Positions 1-9,895 of a stretch of 16,381 bases of DNA are shown in pieces (the first letter of the stretch is position 1; each line of letters starts with the position of its first letter). The DNA lies in contig RWJK01001816.1 in NCBI GenBank assembly GCA_004335835.1, positions 72,693-89,073 of the forward strand, written 5' to 3'. Source of the DNA: Scenedesmus sp. ARA3. Its lineage: Eukaryota > Chlorophyta > Chlorophyceae > Sphaeropleales > Scenedesmaceae. Position numbers and translations under genes: made by a program. The notes under the pieces were generated by a model. The model saw only the letters and a list, made by a program, of their open reading frames with translations. It searched no databases and was not told the DNA's origin.

Positions 1-57
<57 letters not shown>
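1..57. repeat. (GCT)19 array at left window edge
   Basis: Pure GCT on the plus strand from base 1. Read on the minus strand it is (AGC)n and continues the open frame of the neighbouring exon as poly-Ser. Its true length is unknown because it is cut by the window. Confidence 0.95.
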
Positions 58-659
58 AGGGCTTGCGGAGCGTACGGCCCTGCTGTTACATGCCCTGGTT
101 GATCGAGCTGATGCTGACTGCTGCTGTTTGTTGCTCTTGTCTTCCAACTGGCTTCCTGCAAGTTTGCGCCTGCCAGCGCCTGCAAGCATCTCTGCCCGCT
201 GCTGTGTGCTGCTGCTTCTGCTGCGTGGCTGGATGGCTTGGATGCTAGCAGAATCAGCATCAGCTGTGCTAGAGGCTGGAGGTGGCGCAACAGCGTATGC
301 TGAAGAGATATCATCCTGGTAATAGCTGTTATGCGTCGGTTCTGCCGTTGAAAAGGTGGACGTTGCTGCCTGCTGCAGTTGTTGCGAGGTCCCTGCCGGG
401 TGTGAAACGGGCTTGCCCGCTGCATGAGTCACGGTAAATTTCAACCTTTTCGGGGTCTGACGTACATCGTTGCTACTGCGGACAGAGCGTGCAGGCTTGC
501 CAGAGTTTGCATGCAAGCAGCTCATCCTGCAGAGCTCGCTGTGGTCGGGCTGATTTCCACATCGCAAACAAATTGCAGCCAGTCCCAGCAACGTGGGTAC
601 TGTGGCAGCTTTGCCTTCCAACCAAAGCAGACTGGGCCACACACCTCAGCCCAAGAACC
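1..659 (-). CDS. Unrecognised protein, internal exon, cut at left edge
   Basis: Minus-strand open frame from an acceptor-like ACTAG at 661-660 to the left edge, with no stop. It starts GSWAEVWPSLLWLEGK, followed by a Cys cluster, CLRCG...ELCRMSC (C-x2-C-x9-C-x3-C), that could bind a metal but matches no domain I know. A basic stretch, VRQTPKRLKFTVTH, comes next. The rest is disordered: Gln/Ala/Ser-rich, a short PPP run, RS-like ends, then poly-Ser encoded by the edge array. The in-frame ATG at 525-523 is an alternative start; another possible acceptor lies at 477-476. Upstream exons between 660 and about 1240 were not resolved. Two other frames are also partly open here, but this one has the most protein-like composition. 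Function unknown; the exon boundary is uncertain. Confidence 0.5.
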
Positions 660-911
660 CTAGTGCCAGAGTTCATAGTTATTTTCCAGTGCGACGCATC
701 GATGAGTGCTCGACCACCAGGCTTCAGGCTTGCCTGTTCAAGCAGCAATGGTGAGCCATCTAGCCTGTGAGTTTGCTCACACTGGCGACCCACTGCCAAG
801 GCTGGCTGATCAAGCTGTGCGACAGGATGCTGTACAAACTGCACAGCATTTCATGCCTATATGAGCACACTGCTATGCACAAGACAAGCACACCCATGAT
901 GCACTCGAAGG
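660..911. other. Gap between genes 1 and 2, unresolved
   Basis: This stretch lies between the duplicated 3' end of gene 2 and the first traced exon of gene 1. A minus-strand frame (844 down to 473) is open across it and could hold a short 5' exon of gene 1 (for example residues SPLLLEQASLKPGGRALID), but no donor joins it in phase to the exon at 659. No RNA gene or clear promoter element was seen. Confidence 0.3.
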
Positions 912-1324
912 TTGTAATTCTACCTCTCTGCATGCCACATCCCACGGATGCATGTCACCAACACTCCACTACTGTTGATACAAACGCTTCCCGTCACTGG
1001 ACTGAGTGCTGAAGTCGCTATAGCTGCTACAGCTGCTGGTAGCAGTAGTCCAGCAGCAGCAGCAGCTCTGCAGCCATCACCCCCTCGCAAAACTTCAGCA
1101 GCTGCGCCGCGTGCAGTGCACTGAGAGCTTGTGATTCTACCTCTCTGCATGCCACATGTCATGGACTGCATGTCACCAACACTCCACTACTGTTAACACA
1201 AACGCTTCCCGTCACTGGACTGAGTGCTGAAGTCGCTGCAGCTGCTACAGCTGCTGGTAGCAGTAGTCCAGCAGCAGCAGCAGCTCTGCAGCCATCACCC
1301 CCTCGCAAAATTTCAACAGCTGCG
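912..1324. repeat. 217-bp-period tandem duplication of the end of gene 2
   Basis: Two copies, 912-1106 and 1129-1324, align with few differences. The right copy contains the real C-terminal codons and the TAG stop of the 1245-3083 gene plus its downstream DNA. The left copy lies beyond the stop and still encodes the same C-terminus (LLKFCEGVMAAELL ... DYCYQQL, stop). Confidence 0.9.
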
Positions 1325-2326
1325 GGTCCCTTCTCTCAGCCACTTCACTGCACAGGCCCACAAACTTTGAAGGCACCCAGCTGCTGCCATGCTTTGCCAC
1401 ATGTGCCTCTGCTGCTGCATCGCCTGCTGCCAGCTTCCGTGCTTCTGTCAGCAGCGCTGCATTGATTGGGTGCTGCCCTGCTGCACGGTACCTGCAGCAA
1501 AGACATTACAGCGCAGCGGCAAATGTAGTTTTACAGCTTGCATAAGACAGGCAGCCTCAGCAGCGCCGGCGTGTTGGGCGCTGGTACAAGAGACCACACC
1601 ACACGCGCAGCATTGGTGCACACTGCAGCCATTTGATGTGCATGCAGCAGACATCCCATCCAGAGCCAGCTTCAGCCCTGCTACATGTGGTAAAATGAAA
1701 ACTCTCCCTTCACATCCCTTGGTGCACTGCAGCACACGGGACCCCCACCAACACACACATCTACATGCACTTGATTTGCAACAGCTCACCAGTAGTTTGC
1801 GTTGCTGAAGCCTGACCCAAACTCGCCGATGCACTGCCCCTCCTGCCGGTGTATTAGCGCGTGCACGTACGCCGCCTCTGCTGCTGCAGGGCTGCTGGCT
1901 ATGGGATAGCCTGTGCAACGGATGCCAGGCGTACAATGCCCAGCAGGGGTCCCACATCATTGTCAGGCAAACAACTTGGCATGCACACCGGTAGCCACTC
2001 GATTGTGCGCTATTGCATGCCAGCGGTCACTGCGCAAATTCCGTGTGTGCGAGAATGTGCATGGAGTCAGAAACAACTACTGCTGCACTGCACCACACAA
2101 TAACATACGATGCCCTCTGTATCGCACTGTGCACCATATCAACACTGGCAATCAACCACCTTGCAGCCAGCATCCAGTTTCTGATGCAGCTGCATGCTGC
2201 TCCCACCTGCATACGGCGTCCAGGACCCCCAGCACAGCGGAGTGACCAAGTTATGTGCTGCATCCAAGCCCCCGCAGGCAACATACAGCAGCCCTGCGAT
2301 TACCCGGGCCATATGCTCCCTGCCTG

Positions 2327-2381
<55 letters not shown>

Positions 2382-3083
2382 GGCTGGCAGGACATCGGCT
2401 GGCTGCAGCCCTGCTATGCAGTCCGGGAGTAGCACTGTTGGGTCTGCATCGTACTGCATGGGCAGGCTAGTTACAGTCATGGGGTGAGACTGCAGGTATT
2501 CTAGCACCTGCGGAGAGTTGAGAGGTGCACACATCAAACCAGTCCAGTGAGCAATTAGAAAGCCAGTAGCATTCTGTCTGTAATGCTTGAAATGGGAGCT
2601 TAAAGGCATGCAACCCATCTGCATGGCATGTGAAGCTTGGATTCAGCTAGTGTCTTGCGGCTTTTGGATGGTTGCCAAGCGCACGCCGTGCGTGTGTGAG
2701 CGGGTCTATGGATGCATGTGCTGCAGCGCTGTTGCGCGTGCACTGTTGAAGATCAACCATGTTCTTGACTGGCACAGAGATGAAAGCAAACCCAAAAGAT
2801 GCATGCAAGAAAAGCTTGATGACATGTGTTACAACATTGGTCCAAGGAAGCGCACCTGCTGCGCCCGCTGCGGCCTGCGTTGCTTTCCAGATGCAGCATC
2901 TGCTGCCGGAGGAGCTGCCATGCAAGCCACAGCAGCAACTCCAGCTGCTGCTGATGCTCTAAGTGATGACCGCAGGGCACAGCGGCAAGCCAGCAGCAGT
3001 GAGCTGCCGCTGGTGTGTGGGTGCAAGCAGCGTGCAGTGCGAGCAGGTGCACCGGATGAGGTATGCCAGGAAGATGGGTTCAT
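1245..3083 (-). CDS. Conserved hypothetical protein, 4 exons, 298 aa, likely organelle-targeted
   Basis: Exons on the minus strand: 3083-2856, 2507-2207, 1910-1790, 1491-1245. All junctions are GT-AG and the phases agree (0, 1, 2), giving 298 residues and a TAG stop. Residues 1 to about 75 are Ser/Ala/Arg-rich with almost no acidic residues, like a chloroplast or mitochondrial transit peptide; the ATG at 3083 is the first in frame. The mature part begins VLEYLQSHPMTVTSLPM, carries a poly-Ser run from a CTG array, then ARVIAGLLYVACGGLDAAHN, TPYAGYP, AAYVHALIHRQEG, and GEFGSGFSNANYWYRAAGQHP. The His-Arg-x-Glu and NANYWY elements recall a widespread uncharacterised family (recollection, not searched). 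The end is Leu-rich. Function is not assigned. Gene 3 diverges from it; its terminal exon is duplicated just downstream. Confidence 0.8.
2328..2380. repeat. (CTG) array coding poly-Ser in gene 2
   Basis: About 17 GCT/CTG units on the plus strand. On the coding (minus) strand they read AGC, giving a run of about 17 serines inside exon 2 of the 298-aa protein, so array length changes should alter the protein. Confidence 0.9.
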
Positions 3084-3539
3084 GTGATAAGCTTCAAGGG
3101 TTTCGTAACAGAAAATGCGGCAGCACTGCAGACTGGGGCCGAGCACTGAGGTCTGAGGGGTAAGCCTGTTGTGCTGTAGTGCCGAGGATAACGGATTATG
3201 GCTGATCGAGTGCGCCACCGGTTATGAGGTTTGATGTGTCGATCAGGAGTGTTTACAGCAGCCAATGTTGCAGCGTCACTGGGGTCATCTCGTTACTGAC
3301 AGGTCACTAGGTCTTCGTTGTTGTCGGACCGTGGCATACGATGAACTGCGTGCACCTGTTGGCCTTTATTCAGGGCAGCCAACTACGAGACACAACAAGG
3401 CAGCAAGAACGCACGTTTGAACGCATCCGTGACGCCACACTGCACACAGCAGCAGCACACCGCAGCAGCAGGCACCCCTCACCCACTCAGTCTGCATGCC
3501 GCAACACGACTCTCAACCTTGCTTCTGCATCTCGAAATA
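3084..3539. promoter_or_regulatory. Divergent intergenic region, likely shared promoter
   Basis: 456 bp separate the start of the minus-strand 298-aa gene from the start of the plus-strand RPC8 gene, so both promoters and 5' leaders must lie here. No convincing TATA box or other named element was seen. It contains no CAG/CTG array. Confidence 0.5.
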
Positions 3540-4232
3540 ATGTTTATCTTGACTACAGTAGAGGCAGACGTGCGTGTGCACCCAAGAGACCTAAACAAGC
3601 CGCCACTGACAGCAGTAACGGACGTCATAGAGCAGCTATACCTTGACAAAGTAGTGCAGGACTTGGGCCTTGTTGTTAGCATATATGACATTCAGCAGGT
3701 GCAGGGCGGGCACATCTACCCAAATGACGGAGCAGCATACTTCAAGGCGCGCTTTCGATGCATAGTGTTCAGGCCTTTTGTGGGAGAAGTGCTTGTGGGC
3801 AAGCTGCTGTCCTGCAACAAGTGAGCAGCTGGTGCTGAAAGCAGCAGTTGATTCGGCTGCTAAAAGCTTTCTGCAGAGCAGCTGGTGTGCGGCGCCGGCA
3901 GTGAAAAGTCAATCTCTAGGCCTGACAGCATGTGCTTGTTGTGGGGTGCCAGTAAGTGTGGTGCCGCACAGAACTGTCCTGCAAGCAAGCAAGCAGTAGG
4001 CGCTCGTGCAATCTACTGTGCAGGACAACTGAACAGCAGCTAGCCAGGCTACTCTGCGAATGGCATGTCAGACAGCAGACGTGCCAGCCAATGCATGCTG
4101 CTGCAAACCCATCAGCAGCTGCTTCGGTTTGTGTGCAGATCGATTGCGCATGAACCAAGCGATGCTGAGCCTGTTTTGTACATATATTGCTTCACTCTGG
4201 CTGTGTGACCATCAGCACTGCCATGCTGCATG

Positions 4233-4271
<39 letters not shown>

Positions 4272-5520
4272 AGGGAAGGGCTGCGTGTGAGCCTAGGGTT
4301 CTTCAGCGATGTGCTCATCCCCGACTACGCGCTGCAGTCGCCTTCATATTATAACGAAGAGGAGGGCGTGTGGGTGTGGAAGTATGAAGGCAGTGACATG
4401 TTCATGGACACAGGTGCGGCATGTCGATGGACATGTAACAGTGACATGTAGCAGTGACATACTGCAGCGACATTCTGCAGTGAATCTAGCAGTAACATGT
4501 TCATGGACATAGGTGCGGTGTTATACAGTGGGATATATGACAGCAGCAGCAGCAGCAGCAGCAGCAACAGCAAATGCAAATGCACTGGACAGCATCAAAG
4601 GCCTGCTGTTGACATCTATGTTGAGGATGTGTGGGTGTGGAAGTATGAAGGCAGTGACATGTTCATGGACACAGGTAAGGCATGTCGATGGACATGTAAC
4701 AGTGACATGTAGCAGTGACATACTGCAGCGACATTCTGCAGTGAATCTAGCAGTGACATGTTTGTGGACATAGGTGCCGCATCATGGGGTGGGATGTATG
4801 ACAGCAGCAGCAGCAGCAATAGCAGCAGCTGTACTGAACAGCATCAAGTGCCTGCTGATGACATGTAAGTTGAGGATGTGTGGGTGTGAAAGTATGAAAG
4901 CAGCGACATGTTCATGGACATAGGTGAGCCATCGAAGAAACATGGAATGACGGCAGCAGCAGCAGTACTAAACAGCGTCACGGGATGGCTTTTAGGTTAG
5001 ACAGTATGCCGAGGGTGTGTGGGTGTGGAAGTGCGAGGGCAGTGACATGTTCACGGACATAGGTGAGCCAGGGAAAGGAGGCAGACAGCGGCAGCCGCAC
5101 CATCGTGGCTGTTGACGTGTGCCAGGGGTAGTGCCTTTTCAGGTTCAAGCAAGGGACCTCAAAATGAAAGAAGGGTTGGGGTACTGACAGCAGCAGCAGC
5201 TGAAGTAGCAGTAGCCCTGCGCTTCAACACCACCCAAACAAATGTGTTGCCTCATGCAATCTGTGTCTTGTGCTTGCACAGGAGAAGAGATTCGATTTCG
5301 GGTTGGCTCGCTGCGCTTCAACGCCACGCCAACATCAGCGCAGCTGCAGCAGCAGGCGGCAGCAGCAGCGGCAGCAGCAGCAGCAGACGGCGGGCAGCCG
5401 CCGCCGGCTGGCCCCACAGTGCACTCTCCACTGGAGGTGCTAGGCGACATAGATGGTGATGGGTTGGGGCTGACATGCTGGTGGCAGCCAGTAGCGGAGG
5501 AGGAGCCAGCAGCAACCTAA
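3540..5520 (+). CDS. RPC8: DNA-directed RNA polymerase III subunit RPC8 (Rpc25/POLR3H-like)
   Basis: Exons 3540-3820, 4274-4413, 5282-5520; phases 2 and 1 match, giving 219 residues (human RPC8 has 204). It starts MFILTTVEADVRVHP, as the family does, so the ATG at 3540 is preferred over upstream codons. Residues 1 to about 90 form the Rpb7-like N-terminal domain (HIYPNDGAAYFKARFRCIVF, VGEVLVGKLLSCNKEG). Then comes the OB-fold RNA-binding part: LRVSLGFFSDVLIP, GVWVWKYEGSDMFMDTGEEI, RFRVGSLRFN. A poly-Ala insert precedes the conserved end DGLGLTCWWQP. In the family this subunit pairs with Rpc17 in the Pol III stalk and acts in initiation at tRNA and 5S genes in the nucleus. Exon 2 follows a CTG array; intron 2 carries copies of the end of exon 2. 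Confidence 0.93.
4234..4273 (+). repeat. CTG array ending in the RPC8 exon 2 acceptor
   Basis: A pure GCT/CTG array of about 12 units runs straight into CTGCAG, whose AG (4272-4273) is the acceptor of RPC8 exon 2. There is no separate C/T-rich tract, so the array itself seems to act as the polypyrimidine tract. Confidence 0.85.
4414..5281 (+). repeat. RPC8 intron 2: copies of the exon 2 end with donor sites
   Basis: The end of exon 2 (GVWVWKYEGSDMFMDTG plus GT) begins its core at 4368 and recurs with cores at 4629, 4878 and 5017 (spacings 261, 249, 139). Copy 4629 is intact except G to D and ends CAG/GTAAGG, a stronger donor than the real CAG/GTGCGG. Copy 4878 has a stop (GTG TGA). Copy 5017 is open with three changes. 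Shorter pieces of the exon end recur near 4495 and 4756. Small CAG arrays lie at about 4541-4565 and 4801-4830. The last 200 bp before the acceptor at 5280-5281 are unique. Confidence 0.9.
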
Positions 5521-5535
5521 GAACAGTACAGCAGT

Positions 5536-5571
<36 letters not shown>

Positions 5572-6005
5572 TGGTCGGCACCTTGCAAATCGTCTCTTTG
5601 CATGCTGTGCTTTGCAGCACCGGCATCAACCTTTTCAAGCGGCGTGCTGTGCTGGTGTGTGACGTAGATGGTGATGGGCTGGCCCCACAGTGCACTCTCC
5701 AATGGAGGTGCTAGGTGACATAGATGGTGATGATTGAGGCTGGCGTTCTGGTGGCAGCCAGTAGCAGAGGAGGAGCCAGCAGCAAGCTGACAATGATGGT
5801 GCCAGCAGCAGCAGCAGCAGCAGCAGCAGCTTGTGACCAATTTGTAGTGTTCTTAAAGTGTTCAAAATGTGTTTGCTTCCTGGTGACCAGCTGCTGTGCT
5901 TTGCACGCGCCCGCCGTCAAGGATGGTGTACGGCACAGGCAGTTGTTTGTTGTGGCTGCCGTGCTTGCGGCAGCCAGTAGCAGAGGAGATCCGGCAGCAA
6001 GCTGA
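5521..6005 (+). repeat. Downstream copies of the RPC8 terminal exon
   Basis: The last roughly 105 bp of the RPC8 coding region (from CCCCACAGTGCACTC at 5412) recur at 5683-5792, offset 271, with a stop inside the GDGLG codons. A shorter piece (GCAGCCAGTAGCAGAGGAG) recurs near 5973, and another near 5660. CAG arrays at about 5541-5571 and 5803-5830 separate the copies. Most of this is probably RPC8 3' untranslated or flanking DNA. Confidence 0.85.
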
Positions 6006-6654
6006 CTGAGAACATATGTTGGTCTTTTGCAAGGGGTGTACGCAGACTGTGCGATGGTGCCAGAAGCAGCAGCAGTCTGTCTAGATTCGGCTGTCCACTG
6101 TTGCATGGGTTGGTTGATCTTGGGGTGTATCAAATCGTGTACACGGATACGTTTGCCCGCTGCTGACCCAGTAGTGTGCACTGCGCAGTGCGTGCACCAT
6201 GGATGAATTGCCACCTAAATGGTGAAGACGCTTGGGAACTTCGGTAAGTGTGACGCACAACTGTAATGTATGCATTGGGTTCTGTGTCAGATTATCAAAG
6301 TGATATTCAGGTGTCCTCTTTTGGGTCTCACGCCATGATGGTTCATCCCGTTGTATCACGCTGTGTTTGAATGGTGCCAGGACTGCATTGTAACAGGCAC
6401 TCTCGCAACACTGAAAAACCTCAAGGGTTCAACAGATGGTAGGCTGCATGTGATCTGCCTCTCGGCCAGCCCAGGGACATCAATCTACCAATTACACAAG
6501 GTGTTCATGAGCCGCCGTCTACGCCCGCGTGATCTTATCAGCAAATATGACCACACAAAATAAAACTGGCAGCAATGAAGGGCTAGCCACCAACACTGCT
6601 GCCTGCTGCCGACACATCCTGCTGCAACCAGTAGTGGTTACTGTACTGGCTGTT
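6006..6654. other. Convergent intergenic region, RPC8 to LRR gene
   Basis: This stretch lies between two gene 3' ends. It is mostly unique sequence with no arrays. TGTAA occurs on the plus strand at 6262-6266 and 6389-6393 and could end the RPC8 transcript. A plus-strand frame at 6351-6563 (70 codons, ending MSRRLRPRDLISKYDHTK) has protein-like composition but no recognisable family and no ATG at its beginning; it could be a remnant or chance. No RNA gene was seen. Confidence 0.4.
6492..6496 (-). terminator. TGTAA polyadenylation signal candidate, LRR gene
   Basis: TGTAA on the minus strand lies about 160 bases past the LRR stop codon at 6655. TGTAA is the usual poly(A) signal in chlorophyte algae (established), and the distance suits a 3' untranslated region. 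Confidence 0.5.
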
Positions 6655-8888
6655 TCACAGCTCAACAACCACTCGATTTGGTGTCACCTCTGAGCAAGCC
6701 AGAAGCCGTTTGGACAGCACCTGCCGCAGCACATCCTGCATCGTCTGCATCTGCGCCGCTTTGACTGGCTTCCCTGCATGCGCCTGTATTGGCAACTCCA
6801 CATGCACCTCGCGCAATGCATGCAGGCTGTCAACAGCCTGCAGCAGCACAGCCACACCGCCACACCCATGGCTTAACCGAGTGCTCTGCTCCCTGCGCCC
6901 TCAGCACAGGCCACCTCAGCAGCATACAGGTGTGCTGCTACTGCCAGCCCTGCTGCTTCCAACTCTGCCACAACATTGCTACCAAAAGGCGGCGCAGCCA
7001 TGCTCTTAAACTCAAATATGCTCAAGCGCCGCAGCACAGTGAGTTTTGTGAGCGCCACTGCAAGCTGCACGTGTGATACCTGCAGATGGCCGTACTGGGC
7101 GCCAAGGCGCTTACTCAGCACCAGCCGCGTCAGGCCTGTCAGCGCGCTGAGCTGCTGCAGCACAGCAGCAGGCACCTCTGTGCTGCTCCAGCGCAGCTCT
7201 CTCAGCGGCAGCAGCCGCCACGCTGCTGCGACGCCTGCTGCAGCGTCCTCTAATTCCAAGTTTGCCAGCGGCAGCTGGCCCCAAACATACGCCAGCTTGA
7301 CCTCCTGCAGGCTGCTCAAGCAGCTGAGCTGGCTGAGCTGCTGCAATGTCAGCACTGACTCTGTCTCCTCACTGATGACCAGCCGCAGCTTTTCCAACCT
7401 GGTCAGCGCCAGCAGCGGCTGCGCACTGAACTGCGAGTTGCACAGGCTGTACTCGCGGCGGATGGAGTAGCTGAGGTCCAGAAGGTTGCGTGGTAGCTGG
7501 CATGCAGCATTCAACAGTGCACACGGGCCTGCGGCGATCAGCCTTGACAGCCCTGTCAAGTGGCCCAGCTGCAAACGAGGAGGCTGCCGCACGCCGTGAG
7601 CGTGCAAGCGGGATGGATGTGAGATCGTGATGTCCAGCTGCCGCAGCTGCGGCAGCTGCAGGTGCTTCAGCTGGCGCCTGCTGACTGCTTCAGGCTGCAG
7701 GAATGTCAGTTGATGTAGCACTGACAGCGGCGCTAACACAGCCTTGTCAGAAAGCCCGGCTAAAGTCCAGTCCCGAGGTCTCAAGCAGAGGGTGCGCAGG
7801 GCTGTCAGGCGGCTGATCGCTGCAACCTGCGCTGAACCATGCCACTTCAATTTGCAGATCAGGTGCTCCAAGCTGGCAAGTGGCAAGTGCTGCAGCAGCG
7901 TCGTGTCACGGAGATCGCCTTCAGCATAGTCCAGAGTGCAGGACTGCAGCCGCCAGCTGCTAGCTGTTGGCGCTGTTGCTGCCAGGGGGCCTCTGGCTGC
8001 TGCTGCTGCCGCTGCTGCGGCTGCGTCTGGCGATGCACCTTGGAACACTGCTGCCATCGCTGCATGTGCTGGCCGAAAGGAGTCATGTATGTAGGGGGCG
8101 CCCATGTTGCCTTCTACCAAGTGCAGTGACTCGATGATACTCGCATGCTGTGGCAGCCAAGCTGCTAGCCGCATCAGCTGCTGCTGCGGGGAACCCCCCA
8201 TTCTGACTGTTGCATGCAGCTGCTGCAGCTTGGGCGGCAGCTTCTGCAGCTGCGCAGGTGTCACTGGGCCGATCTTCAACTGTGTGAGCTGCTGTAGGCC
8301 TGCTGCTAGTGGTTGAAGCACGTCATCATCTGATGCAGCTGTACACTGCAGGTGCAGGCATCGCAGGTTTGAAAGGGCTGCGATAGCCTGTATGCTGGCG
8401 CATCGGGTGACATTCACGTCCACTACCAGCTCCGTCAAGTGCAGCGCCTGCAGCTGCTGCAGCACCCCGGGGCTTGCTATGCTGCCCCTGAGTGCAAACG
8501 ACTGCAGCTGCCAGGCGCCTGTCGAAGCTGCATGCCGCAGTGCTGACTCCAGTGCTGTGCCTACTGCTGCTAGCCGCTTTCTGCCCGCTGTGCTGCTGGT
8601 ACGGCTGCTGCTGCTGCTGCTGCTGCTGCTGCACCTGGGCAACTGCAGGTCCAACGAGCGCACTAGACACGCATTGGTATGCAGCCACTGAAACAGAGAT
8701 TGTGCTTGCTGCATATGCTGCGCTTGGAGCTCCACTGTTACTTGGCCAGCCATCCCGTGCATCACTGCCTGCTGCAACTGCTTGAACGTCTGCAGCAGGG
8801 CTGCAACGAGCTGCTGATCTTGAATGATGCCAGGACAAGCCATGAAGGCTACCTGGAAGCCAGAAACTATGCGTGATTGGTGGTTCAT
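6655..8888 (-). CDS. Leucine-rich-repeat protein
   Basis: The long minus frame runs from ATG 8888 to TAA 6873 (671 residues). A better model may splice out 6914-6838 (GAG/GTGGCC donor, CTGCAG acceptor, phase 0) and continue to TGA 6655, giving 718 residues; the added end begins AVDSLHALREVHVELPIQ, which fits another repeat. After about 90 residues and a Ser run come roughly a dozen degenerate repeats of LxxLxxLxL type: LSNLRCLHLQ, LQQLTQLKI, LTALRTLCLR, LPQLRQLDI, LTRLEKLRLVI, LSSLQEVKLAYV, LTGLTRLVLS, LTVLRRLSIFEF. There is a poly-Ala insert mid-protein. No signal peptide, kinase, NB-ARC or F-box is visible. Such repeats bind proteins; the partner is unknown. LRR families of this kind are common in green algae (recollection). 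Confidence 0.8.
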
Positions 8889-9117
8889 TGCGCCAGCCTT
8901 TGTGCACCTGGCCGTTACTGCTCAGAGTACATAATGTGCTACTGAAGGGAGTTGTAGTGCAGCACTGTTTGGCAAACGCGTCAGAAACTGATCAATGATT
9001 CTGGTCTACTCTTCACTGACTGAGTGCCCCCAGCACGACGCTAAGTGAACATCAGTGAGGTCCTTGGCACACAACTGTGAAATGACAGTCACTACTTGCG
9101 ACATGTCATGTCTCAGA

Positions 9118-9149
9118 GACGAGCTCTGAGCTCGTCCCGCTGACAGCGG
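9118..9149. repeat. Two adjacent short palindromes
   Basis: 9118-9136 is a 19-base inverted repeat (GACGAGCTC, one base, GAGCTCGTC). It is followed directly by CCGCT GAC AGCGG (9137-9149). Both could form hairpins in DNA or RNA. Confidence 0.7.
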
Positions 9150-9566
9150 GTTGAAGCTGCAGCAGCTGGCATCCCAGCATATAGCAAAATTTGTACTCTC
9201 TGATCGTGCAGGGACCAGCTCTGCCAACAGCTTGTCCACAGGCACAACGACATTTGCTGGTGTACTGCACCTTTCCGGGCGCCTAGCGGGCAATGCTAGT
9301 CGTGTACCAGCTTGAGGACATCTGTCGCTGCCCCAGACGGGTGCAGCGAGGCAGCAACGGGTGGGTCACTTGACACTGTCGCTGCTGCTGTACCTCACCT
9401 CGATCTTGTGGCTGACTTCAGCAGGCAGCGTGCTTGCATCCGCGACGTGCAATGCACAGTCATAGGTGCATTCATCTGGCCACTCACGGCTGCAAGCGGG
9501 TGCCCCATCATCACCTCTTACCCGGACTTGCAGAGGCTGGCCGTGGGGAGGGGTTCTAGCCACTAG

Positions 9567-9571
9567 TTACA
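9567..9571 (-). terminator. TGTAA candidate for the sulfite oxidase transcript
   Basis: This is the first minus-strand TGTAA past the sulfite oxidase stop at 10104, about 530 bases downstream. The distance is long but acceptable; no nearer copy was seen. Confidence 0.35.
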
Positions 9572-9706
9572 CAATCACACCAGCTAGGCGCCATCACATT
9601 TTCACCCAGTGCCAGTGACTCAAGCTCATTAATGCACAGCTGGCAGATGCTGGCAGTGTCAGGCAGTGTGGCAGCCCTGCCAAAACAACCACTTGCCAAC
9701 ACCATG

Positions 9707-9728
9707 GTGCCCAGTGGCCACTGGGCAC
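9707..9728. repeat. 22-bp perfect palindrome
   Basis: GTGCCCAGTGG is followed immediately by its exact reverse complement. It lies in the presumed 3' untranslated region of the sulfite oxidase gene, next to a 75-bp tandem repeat. Confidence 0.8.
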
Positions 9729-9734
9729 ACCTGG

Positions 9735-9895
9735 CAGCTGCCGACATAGTGCTAGCCAGCGCAGCAGCACTGCCATTCCAACCAGCGCCAACACTTTCAA
9801 CACAGCTGTCAGCTGCCGGCATACTGCTAGCCCGCGCAGCAGCACTGCCAATCAGCCGCGTGTCAACAGGTTTAAACACAGCTGGCAGCTGGCTG
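9735..9895. repeat. 75-bp tandem repeat, two copies plus a partial
   Basis: CAGCTGCCGACATAGTGCTA at 9735 recurs at 9810 with few changes, and GCAGCAGCACTGCCA at 9761 recurs at 9836. A partial third copy starts near 9879. It lies downstream of the sulfite oxidase stop and has no coding role that I can see. Confidence 0.8.

Noticed and set aside
2194..2487. Plus-strand open frames with poly-Leu or poly-Cys across the CTG array
   Set aside because: They are antisense to exon 2 of the 298-aa gene, whose splice phases and protein blocks are convincing.
6351..6563. 70-codon plus frame as a further RPC8 exon
   Set aside because: RPC8 is already complete with its conserved CWWQP end and stop at 5520; the peptide does not match that family.
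6976..8129. Plus-strand Cys/Ser-rich frames inside the LRR gene
   Set aside because: They are antisense shadows of Leu/Gln/Ala codons in the LRR coding strand.
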